DNA of 64,000 nucleotides from the NCBI GenBank assembly GCA_028279185.1, contig JANQSS010000027.1, forward strand, positions 62,001 to 126,000, given 5' to 3'. Source of the stretch: Saprospiraceae bacterium (GTDB lineage: Bacteria; Bacteroidota; Bacteroidia; Chitinophagales; Saprospiraceae). Shown one piece after another: positions 56,678-64,000 of the stretch. The notes below the pieces were generated by a model. It did not search any database and was not told where the DNA came from. It was given only the letters and a program-made list of their open reading frames with translations. Position numbers and translations under genes: made by a program. The first letter of the stretch is position 1. The number at the start of each line of letters is the position of its first letter.

Positions 56678-59600
56678 ATGCCTTTTATAAAGAAGAGCAA
56701 TATTCAAACTCAAACATTCGAAGGAATTACTATCAGCCTCTGTTCTCCTGATGAAATATTAGAGCGCAGTTATGGTGAGGTGCTAAAACCGGAGACAATT
56801 AATTATCGTTCGTATAAGCCTGAACGCGATGGATTATTTTGTGAGCGAATTTTTGGGCCTGTTAAAGATTTTGAATGCGCTTGTGGAAAATATAAGCGTA
56901 TTCGTTACAAGGGAATCGTATGTGATCGATGTGGCGTTGAAGTGACTGAGAAAAAAGTCAGACGTGAGCGTATGGGCCACATTAAATTAGTGGTTCCTGT
57001 AGTGCATATTTGGTTTTTCAAATCACTCCCGAACAAAATTGGTTACCTTTTAGGGATAGCCTCCAAAAAATTGGAATCAATTATTTACTATGAGCGCTTC
57101 GTAGTCATCCAACCCGGTGTCAAAGAAGAAGATGGTGTTGCCAAATTGGATTTGTTGACGGAGGAAGAATATTTTGAAGTGTTGGATACACTACCGGCAG
57201 AGAATCAATCTTTACCTGATGATGACCCTCGTAAGTTCATAGCCAAGATGGGTGCAGACGCGGTTAAAGACTTACTTGAGCGACTTGAGCTAGACAATTT
57301 ATCCTTTCAGCTTCGACACCAGGCAGCAACTGAAACGAGCCAGCAAAGAAAGTCGGAGGCGCTAAAACGACTACGAGTCGTGGAATCTTTCCGTGATGGA
57401 TTGACCCGAATAGAGAATCGACCGGAGTGGACAATCATTCAGTACGTGCCAATTATTCCGCCAGAGCTGCGACCACTTGTTCCACTGGACGGGGGACGAT
57501 TTGCAAGTTCGGATTTAAATGATTTGTATCGTCGAGTAATTATCCGGAATAATCGATTGAAGCGTCTCCTGGAAATAAAAGCGCCGGAGGTAATTTTAAG
57601 AAATGAAAAGCGTATGCTTCAAGAAGCGGTTGACTCGCTTTTTGATAACTCGAGGAAATCAAATGCAGTAAAAGCCGAAGGTGGCCGACCATTGAAATCG
57701 TTGTCCGATATATTAAAAGGAAAGCAAGGTCGATTCCGTCAAAATCTTTTAGGAAAACGTGTTGATTATTCCGGTCGTTCCGTCATTGTTGTTGGGCCGA
57801 CATTGAAATTACATGAATGCGGACTTCCGAAAGGAATGGCTGCTGAATTATTCAAGCCTTTTGTAATACGAAAATTGATCGAGCGCGGGATCGTCAAAAC
57901 GGTTAAATCAGCTAAAAAATTAGTTGATAGAAAAGAACCGGTAATTTGGGAAATTCTTGAAAATATATTGAAAGGTCACCCCGTTATGCTCAATAGAGCA
58001 CCTACACTTCACAGACTTTCAATTCAGGCATTCCAACCTCGACTTGTAGAGGGGAAGGCTATTCAATTACATCCACTTGTTTGTGGTGCATTCAATGCCG
58101 ATTTTGACGGTGACCAAATGGCCGTTCATGTGCCACTGAGTCATGCGGCGATTTTGGAAGCGCAAGTGCTCATGCTTTCATCACATAATATGTTGAATCC
58201 ACAGGACGGATCACCTATTACGCTTCCATCGCAGGATATGGTTTTAGGACTATATTATTTGACGAAAGAACTGAGGTCTGTAGGTAAAAACAAAGTTAAA
58301 GGAGAGGGCAGAACATTTTATTCTCCTGAGGAAGTACGTATTGCCTATAACGAAGGACAATTGGCTTTACATGCCGTTGTTAAAGTTCGTGTTGATGTTG
58401 AAGGAGCTGACGGTACTGTCTCAAAAGAAATTGTTGAAACCACTCCTGGAAAAGTAATTTTCAATGAAGCCGTTCCTAAAAGTGTTCCTTATGTCAATGT
58501 ATTATTGACAAAGAAAAATTTGAAAAAAGTAATAAGCGATATAATTAACCGTACCGACTTTAATACAACAGCTAAATTTTTAGATGATATTAAAGAACGC
58601 GGATTTTATTGGTCATTTAAAGGCGGTCTGTCATTTAACCTGGGTGATTTAATATCGCCTACAGTGAAACAAAAAGTCTTGGATGATGCACAGGAGGAAG
58701 TAGACGAAGTGTGGGATAATTACAATATGGGGCTCATTACGTACAATGAGCGCTACAACCAAATTATCGATAAGTGGACTTTTGCGGATAATACAATCAC
58801 GGATAATTTAATGGTCGAGCTTGCGGAACACAAGCAAGGTTTTAATTCTGTTTACATGATGCTTCACTCAGGTGCTCGTGGGTCAAAGCAACAAATTAAA
58901 CAGCTATGTGGACTTCGTGGTCTGATGGCAAAACCGAGAAAATCTGGTGACACGGGCGGGGCAATTATCGAGAATCCGATTCTGTCGAATTTTGTTGATG
59001 GCCTCTCGGTTCTTGAATATTTTATTTCCACACATGGTGCGCGTAAAGGTTTGGCCGATACGGCATTGAAGACAGCGGATGCCGGTTACCTCACACGTCG
59101 TCTGGTAGACGTTGCCCAGGATGTCGTCATCATGGAGGATGACTGTCATACACTGAGAGGAATTGAGACTACGGCAGTCAAAGACAGTGATAAAATTATA
59201 GAGCCGCTTTCGGCAAGAATTGAAGGTCGCTATTCCCTCTATGAAATAGAGCATCCGGAAACCGGTGAAATTCTGGTTCAAGAAAATCAGTTTATCGACC
59301 ATAATTTAGCTGAAGCTATCGATGCTGCCGGAATAGAAGAAGTCACAATACGAAGCGTATTGACATGTGAGACGAAGCGTGGAGTTTGTGCGAAGTGTTA
59401 CGGTAAAAATCTGGCTACCGGACGATTGGCGGAGAAGGGTGACGCTGTGGGAATTATAGCAGCACAGTCCATTGGAGAGCCTGGGACACAATTGACACTT
59501 CGGACGTTTCACGTTGGTGGTATCGCTTCTGTTACACAACAAGAGTCAGAATTGCGAGCTAAATTCGACGGGGTCATCGAATTTGACAACATGAAGACGA

Positions 59601-60970
59601 TTCCTATCGAAGGCGACAAGAAAAATATGGTTGTGCTTTCTCGATCTGGAGAAATTAAAACACGTCATCCCGAAACGGATAAAATATTAAATAATAATCA
59701 TGTTCCATATGGAGCAATTATTGAGGTCAAGGATAAGGCAAAAATCAAGAAAGGTGACTTGATTTGCTCTTGGGACCCTTTTAACAGTGTCATTATTTCA
59801 GAATTATCTGGATTGGTTCATTACGAAAATGTTGAGGAAAACGTAACGTTCCGATTAGAACGAGACGATCAAACAGGGTATGCGGAGAAAGTAATAATCG
59901 AAACGAAGAATAAAAAGAAGATTCCAAAGATTAAGATTGTTAGTCCCGATGGAGAAGAACTGAAAAGTTACAACCTTCCGGTGGGTGCTTATCTGTCTGT
60001 TGATGAGGGAGAAGAAATTAAATCTGGTGGAACCATTGCCAAAATTCCACGGAAATTAGGTGGTGTTCAGGATATCACGGGCGGCTTACCTCGAGTTACG
60101 GAGTTGTTTGAGGCTCGAAATCCGTCAAACCCTGCAAAAGTTTCCGAAATTGATGGTGTCGTTTCATTTGGAAAAATCAAGCGAGGTAATCAAGAAGTGA
60201 TTGTCGAAGATGAGCGTACTGGCCAGAAGAGTAAATATCTCATTGGGCTTTCAAAACACATTCATGTGCAAGAGGGCGATTTTGTTCGAGCGGGAATGCG
60301 ACTATCCGATGGAGCCATTGCGCCTATAGATATTCTATTAATTAAAGGGCCTTTTGCAGTTCAGCAATACCTGGTTAATGGCGTCCAAGAAGTATATCGT
60401 TCTCAAGGGATTACAATTAATGACAAACATATTGAAGTCATCATTCGTCAAATGATGCGTCGAGTGCAAATTGAAGATTCTGGCGATACACCATTCCTTG
60501 AAGGAGAAGCTGTAGAAAAATACAACTTCCTTGAAACGAATGATTGGATATATGATAAGAAATTTGTTGTTGAATCAGGAGACTCCAATAAATTAAAACC
60601 AGGCCAATTGGTCACGTTGCGTCAATTACGCGAGGAAAATTCTTATCTAAAACGAAATGATCTCAATGTAGTGCAATATCGCGATGCGATACCCGCTACG
60701 TCGAAACCAATCCTCCAAGGTATAACGAAGTCGTCATTGGGAACGGAAAGTTGGATTTCTGCCGCGTCATTCCAGGAAACGACAAAGGTTTTGAGTACGG
60801 CAGCGATAGGCGCTAAAAAAGATGACTTAAGAGGATTGAAGGAAAATGTAATTGTTGGAAAACTTATTCCTGCGGGAACCGGGTTGGAAGAATTTACTGA
60901 TGTAATCGTGTTGAATAAAAACGAGATTTCAAACGGAAATGGATTGGAGGATGAAATGATGATGGGGTAA
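56678..60970 (+). CDS. rpoC: RNA polymerase beta' subunit
   Basis: A 1430-residue core subunit. The zinc-binding cysteines are C67, C69, C82 and C85 ([20 protein letters not shown]). The Mg-binding catalytic loop [13 protein letters not shown] lies near residue 473. Also seen are the bridge and trigger helices ([33 protein letters not shown]) and a second zinc site ([13 protein letters not shown]). Full length for Bacteroidota. It is the last gene of the operon and is closed by a terminator. Confidence 0.99.
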   Translation: MPFIKKSNIQTQTFEGITISLCSPDEILERSYGEVLKPETINYRSYKPERDGLFCERIFGPVKDFECACGKYKRIRYKGIVCDRCGVEVTEKKVRRERMGHIKLVVPVVHIWFFKSLPNKIGYLLGIASKKLESIIYYERFVVIQPGVKEEDGVAKLDLLTEEEYFEVLDTLPAENQSLPDDDPRKFIAKMGADAVKDLLERLELDNLSFQLRHQAATETSQQRKSEALKRLRVVESFRDGLTRIENRPEWTIIQYVPIIPPELRPLVPLDGGRFASSDLNDLYRRVIIRNNRLKRLLEIKAPEVILRNEKRMLQEAVDSLFDNSRKSNAVKAEGGRPLKSLSDILKGKQGRFRQNLLGKRVDYSGRSVIVVGPTLKLHECGLPKGMAAELFKPFVIRKLIERGIVKTVKSAKKLVDRKEPVIWEILENILKGHPVMLNRAPTLHRLSIQAFQPRLVEGKAIQLHPLVCGAFNADFDGDQMAVHVPLSHAAILEAQVLMLSSHNMLNPQDGSPITLPSQDMVLGLYYLTKELRSVGKNKVKGEGRTFYSPEEVRIAYNEGQLALHAVVKVRVDVEGADGTVSKEIVETTPGKVIFNEAVPKSVPYVNVLLTKKNLKKVISDIINRTDFNTTAKFLDDIKERGFYWSFKGGLSFNLGDLISPTVKQKVLDDAQEEVDEVWDNYNMGLITYNERYNQIIDKWTFADNTITDNLMVELAEHKQGFNSVYMMLHSGARGSKQQIKQLCGLRGLMAKPRKSGDTGGAIIENPILSNFVDGLSVLEYFISTHGARKGLADTALKTADAGYLTRRLVDVAQDVVIMEDDCHTLRGIETTAVKDSDKIIEPLSARIEGRYSLYEIEHPETGEILVQENQFIDHNLAEAIDAAGIEEVTIRSVLTCETKRGVCAKCYGKNLATGRLAEKGDAVGIIAAQSIGEPGTQLTLRTFHVGGIASVTQQESELRAKFDGVIEFDNMKTIPIEGDKKNMVVLSRSGEIKTRHPETDKILNNNHVPYGAIIEVKDKAKIKKGDLICSWDPFNSVIISELSGLVHYENVEENVTFRLERDDQTGYAEKVIIETKNKKKIPKIKIVSPDGEELKSYNLPVGAYLSVDEGEEIKSGGTIAKIPRKLGGVQDITGGLPRVTELFEARNPSNPAKVSEIDGVVSFGKIKRGNQEVIVEDERTGQKSKYLIGLSKHIHVQEGDFVRAGMRLSDGAIAPIDILLIKGPFAVQQYLVNGVQEVYRSQGITINDKHIEVIIRQMMRRVQIEDSGDTPFLEGEAVEKYNFLETNDWIYDKKFVVESGDSNKLKPGQLVTLRQLREENSYLKRNDLNVVQYRDAIPATSKPILQGITKSSLGTESWISAASFQETTKVLSTAAIGAKKDDLRGLKENVIVGKLIPAGTGLEEFTDVIVLNKNEISNGNGLEDEMMMG

Positions 60971-61000
60971 AGAAATCGAATTCCATTGCTACTTATGATG

Positions 61001-61037
61001 AAGGCGGCCTTGTATTACAAGACCGCCTTTGTTTTTT
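61001..61037 (+). terminator. Intrinsic terminator after rpoC
   Basis: AAGGCGG-C-CTTG / CAAG-A-CCGCCTT with loop TATTA and one internal C/A mismatch, followed by TGTTTTTT. It ends the tuf-to-rpoC transcription region. Confidence 0.85.
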
Positions 61038-61059
61038 GGATTAAGTGTAGTTTCAATAA

Positions 61060-61647
61060 TTATCTTACATCAAAATTTCGAAGGACATATTTTCCCAGGA
61101 TGTCAAATTCGACATTTACTTTATCCCCAATATCTATTTTCGAAAAATTAGTATGCGCATATGTATATGGAATAATTGATACGCTAAAAGAATTTTTGTC
61201 TAGTGCGGATATGGTCAAACTTACACCATTAATACAAATTGACCCTTTTTGCACAACTAACTTTTTATACGTTTCGGGTAATTCAAATTCGAATGTCCAA
61301 CTGCCATCCAAGTCTTGAATGCCAAGACAAGTAATAGTTGTATCTACATGACCTTGAACGATATGACCATCTAGGCGGTCAGAAAGTTTTAAGCAACGTT
61401 CCAGGTTTAATAAGTCACCTTTCTTTTTACTATCGAGGTTGGATCGTTTAAGCGTTTCTTGTATCATTGTTACCTCGTATTGATGAGCTGCGCATGATTC
61501 AACTGTTAGACAAACTCCGTCATGGCTTACACTCTGGTCAACTTTCAATTGATCAGAAAGCGACGCCGATACCAAGAATGTCCTATTAGTGCCGGATTCA
61601 TTAATTGCTACAATCTTTCCAACATCCTCTATTATTCCTGTGAACAT
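61060..61647 (-). CDS. ribE: Riboflavin synthase alpha chain
   Basis: A 195-residue enzyme that converts two 6,7-dimethyl-8-ribityllumazines to riboflavin. The start MFTGIIEDVGKI is the family signature and lies 13 codons inside the longest frame. Two lumazine-binding barrels are seen: the first with SHDGVCLTVESC, the second with GHIVQGHVDTT and SICINGVSLTIS. No FMN riboswitch was recognised upstream. It is convergent with rpoC. Confidence 0.96.
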   Translation of the reverse strand: MFTGIIEDVGKIVAINESGTNRTFLVSASLSDQLKVDQSVSHDGVCLTVESCAAHQYEVTMIQETLKRSNLDSKKKGDLLNLERCLKLSDRLDGHIVQGHVDTTITCLGIQDLDGSWTFEFELPETYKKLVVQKGSICINGVSLTISALDKNSFSVSIIPYTYAHTNFSKIDIGDKVNVEFDILGKYVLRNFDVR

Positions 61648-61742
61648 ATTTTCAATTATTAATCTTTTTACCGGATAAATATACAAAGCGACCCTTCTAC
61701 TTTGAATAAGTGTCCTATGAAATGAAATGGATAAAACGCTGG

Positions 61743-64000
61743 CTATTCTCGGATCAATGTGATGTTGCCCGCAAAAGTCTTTTCGAGGTTAAAGCCGTTG
61801 ACAGGACCACCGGAAAAAACGTTGCATGTATAAAAATAAACGTCTTCTGGTAAATCATTTCCTTTACTATCACTTCCATCCCAATTAATATTAGGATCCT
61901 CCGTTTCAAACAAAAGTTCACCCCATCTCGAAAAAACCTGAAACTCAATACGTGTAACCGAGCGATAGGGGAAAGGCATAAATATATCATTAGCTCCGTC
62001 GTTATTCGGAGTAAATACATTCGGCAAATCATATTCCGGACAAGTTTCGGCACAAACGATGGATGAAAATGGACCAATATTTCCATTTATGTCTATCGAG
62101 CGAATTAAATAGCAGCCGCTTTCCTCCGGGTCAACCTCGTGGGTATAACTTCTGATTTCCAATCCTTCTAAACTCGCGACGAGTTGTGTATCATTTGTTA
62201 AGTTCGATATGAAAAAGATCTCCGTTACTCCTATGTCCATTGAATCCAAACAGCCACCTCCGCCAAAATGCCATGTAAGAAAATCAATGAAGTCGTCTAT
62301 CGGCTCTTCCAGGTTTTCCGAGCAATTATTTTCAACCACTAAGAAAGGCTGACAAGGCGGTATGGAATCAACCGGGATAGCACAGTCGATTTGAGACAGA
62401 TTTTCCAGTGGACTCACAATATCGGATAATCCATAAGACCCCACCGTTTTAACGTAGTAGCAATATTCACGATCATTTTCTAAAGGCAGGTCTATATAAA
62501 ATGAGTCCATAGTTATCGCGATGGAATCGAATAGTCCTGTAGTAGCATTTTCCCGATACACGACGTGATGCTGTACAAACCAGGGTACTTCAAAAGACCA
62601 ATTTAACTGTGCTCTTCTGTCTGACCCAACAACATCTAAGTATACGCTGGAGGCGCTTTGGCTTAGTCCAAAAACTGAACTTAAATCCGTAGCAAAAAAT
62701 TCCAGGGCATATGTGTAGCCCTTACTTTCTGTATTTATATTAGCATCTACATATTCACGAATTTGGACTAATTCAGCAAAAGTCAACGCGTCGAAAACAG
62801 CTCCAGGAACTTGTGCAAATAACGAAGTTCCGATGCCATCTGATCGAAGTAATCGATATCGATATGGTCCAGGATTCTCAACGGTGTCCAGATCTTGGGC
62901 CAAGGGAGGAACCCACCTGATGGTTATTTGACCGGAAGTTGCATTCGTCTCATCCACGGTGACGTGTGTGATCAAGGGCAGATCTCGGGAAACCTGGAGG
63001 CAAATTTCGTCTGATGGCAGGCCCTGAACTCGGTTGAATATATTCCCACCTGGAGAAATTTGCGCAAACTCCGCAGTTACACGATAACAATAGGTTACAC
63101 CCCTTTCCACATTCTCATCAAGATAGCCGTATCGATTACCCACTCTGTCGGTAATCTGAAAAGCAATCGGCACATATCCGTAAGAAGTAAGATCTGTTCC
63201 ACATGTATCGATGTCGACCGTTGTCGGGATCAATGCCCTCCATATTGTGAAACCTCGAAAGAAGTCTCGAGCGGTTGTTTCGCAGGTGTATGGACTATCC
63301 CAAGCAAGTTGAATGGCCGGTCCGGCTGATACGGCATCCAAATTTTGAGGAGCTGGTCCACTCACATGAATGCGCAATTCGTGCAAATCTACAAGGCCAG
63401 ATGTATCAAATTCGTTTCGGAAAAAATCATCTTCTGCTTTAAAGACGGCAGAATAGTCGTTTTTAACGATATGGTCGCATGTCGTATTCCAAAGAAATTG
63501 CCCAGTCAATGGTTTGGGTTGGTAACCCGAGTCAACCGTCAATTGGGCCGTCGGCGGTGTGACGATAAATGGGCCTCCAGAAGCAGAAAGCCGAACGCGT
63601 TGACCCAAATCAGGATCTTCGACTACAATATCTCGTAGGATTGTTTCTCCGGCCACAACACAGATTCTATCATCAGCTAGAACGACGGGAGGGCGATTGT
63701 CACATTGTTCTACGGTGATTTGCATATCGCGAATTATCGTATTGATAAGTACACCATTTCGATACTCCTTAATTAAAATGGCAATGTTGTATTCACCGGC
63801 ACGTTGAGGTGCATCCCAAATAAATTCACCATTCAATTCATTAAAGAATACTTGATTTTCGGGGCCAGGACTTATAGAAGACGGAAGAACATATTCAGGG
63901 ACAGGGTCTCCGGGACCATTCAGAGGGGTTATTAACTCAAATGAAAGACTATCGTCATCAGGGTCATACGCTCCCGGTAAATGTACAAATCGTTGCCCTA
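61743..64000 (-). CDS. Large secreted protein with Fn3-like domains and T9SS type B sorting domain, 5' end beyond window
   Basis: The frame is open from the right edge, so about 752 residues are visible and the N-terminus is missing; the TTG near 63836 is internal. The visible N-terminal part has Ig/cadherin-like segments (HLPGAYDPDDDSLSFEL, PPVVLADDRICVVAGE). Fibronectin III-like repeats follow (IQLAWDSPYTCETT, ITIRWVPPLAQDLD, AQLNWSFEVPWFVQHHVVYR). The C-terminus is a type B (gliding-motility-associated) sorting domain: LPNVFTPNNDGANDIFMPF, FQVFSRWGELLFET, INWDGSDSKGNDLPEDVYFY and AGNITLIRE. It is exported by the T9SS. Function unknown; such proteins are often very long adhesins. Confidence 0.87.
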   Translation of the reverse strand, partial: GQRFVHLPGAYDPDDDSLSFELITPLNGPGDPVPEYVLPSSISPGPENQVFFNELNGEFIWDAPQRAGEYNIAILIKEYRNGVLINTIIRDMQITVEQCDNRPPVVLADDRICVVAGETILRDIVVEDPDLGQRVRLSASGGPFIVTPPTAQLTVDSGYQPKPLTGQFLWNTTCDHIVKNDYSAVFKAEDDFFRNEFDTSGLVDLHELRIHVSGPAPQNLDAVSAGPAIQLAWDSPYTCETTARDFFRGFTIWRALIPTTVDIDTCGTDLTSYGYVPIAFQITDRVGNRYGYLDENVERGVTYCYRVTAEFAQISPGGNIFNRVQGLPSDEICLQVSRDLPLITHVTVDETNATSGQITIRWVPPLAQDLDTVENPGPYRYRLLRSDGIGTSLFAQVPGAVFDALTFAELVQIREYVDANINTESKGYTYALEFFATDLSSVFGLSQSASSVYLDVVGSDRRAQLNWSFEVPWFVQHHVVYRENATTGLFDSIAITMDSFYIDLPLENDREYCYYVKTVGSYGLSDIVSPLENLSQIDCAIPVDSIPPCQPFLVVENNCSENLEEPIDDFIDFLTWHFGGGGCLDSMDIGVTEIFFISNLTNDTQLVASLEGLEIRSYTHEVDPEESGCYLIRSIDINGNIGPFSSIVCAETCPEYDLPNVFTPNNDGANDIFMPFPYRSVTRIEFQVFSRWGELLFETEDPNINWDGSDSKGNDLPEDVYFYTCNVFSGGPVNGFNLEKTFAGNITLIRE

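Noticed and set aside
61648-61742. FMN riboswitch before riboflavin synthase
   Set aside because: The short upstream stretch is AT-rich and shows none of the conserved riboswitch segments.

Overview
The window looks like a chromosomal segment of a marine or aquatic Bacteroidota, most like the Saprospiria/Chitinophagia side of the phylum. The phylum call rests on several things seen in the sequence: type IX secretion (T9SS) C-terminal sorting domains of both type A and type B, a SusC/SusD outer-membrane pair, lipoproteins with acidic residues right after the lipid cysteine, an RHS protein of Bacteroidota type, promoters with the TAnnTTTG -7 element, and the gene order rpsU-xer-hpf-tRNAs-tuf-secE-nusG-rplKAJL-rpoBC. 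The order-level call is only an impression.

Layout. 1-8.8 kb: a partial transhydrogenase/alanine dehydrogenase-type gene, a sulfotransferase, then a leftward five-gene unit: ECF sigma factor, cupin anti-sigma factor, SulP anion transporter, a fused four-cluster ferredoxin/NrfD membrane subunit, and a cytoplasmic-type molybdopterin oxidoreductase. This resembles a SoeABC-type sulfite-oxidising complex with a sulfate transporter and its own stress regulator. 8.8-10.4 kb: almost gene-free apart from tRNA-Asn. 10.4-14 kb: LytS/LytTR-type sensor kinase and response regulator. 14.7-22.9 kb: a 2433-residue RHS protein with a Cys/His toxin-like tip, followed by a small lipoprotein that is a candidate immunity protein. 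23-29.4 kb: four secreted proteins in tandem, three with T9SS tails. 29.6-36.1 kb: an HD-PycTM membrane protein (Pycsar-effector-like), a TSUP transporter with TrhO, an M14-family amidohydrolase, Psd and CdsA for phospholipid synthesis, and PdxJ. 36.3-42.9 kb: a SusC-SusD-lipoprotein-lipoprotein operon closed by a strong terminator. 43-45.4 kb: a T9SS type B protein with MopE-like repeats and an unknown secreted protein. 45.6-61 kb: the translation and transcription super-operon, with tRNA-Thr(UGU)-Tyr-Gly-Thr(GGU)-tuf-tRNA-Trp in the order known from Escherichia coli tufB. 61-64 kb: riboflavin synthase and a large T9SS type B protein that runs off the right edge.

Points that deserve most attention: the self-regulated molybdoenzyme/SulP operon, the RHS toxin-lipoprotein pair with a roughly 400-residue insertion in the RHS shell, the HD-PycTM fusion without a neighbouring cyclase, and the string of T9SS cargo genes after the RHS locus. 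Start codons were moved inward for eight genes (sensor kinase, trhO, susC-like, T9SS type B at 43 kb, rpsU, secE, rplA, rplL) and for ribE. No CRISPR array, insertion sequence or phage gene was seen.
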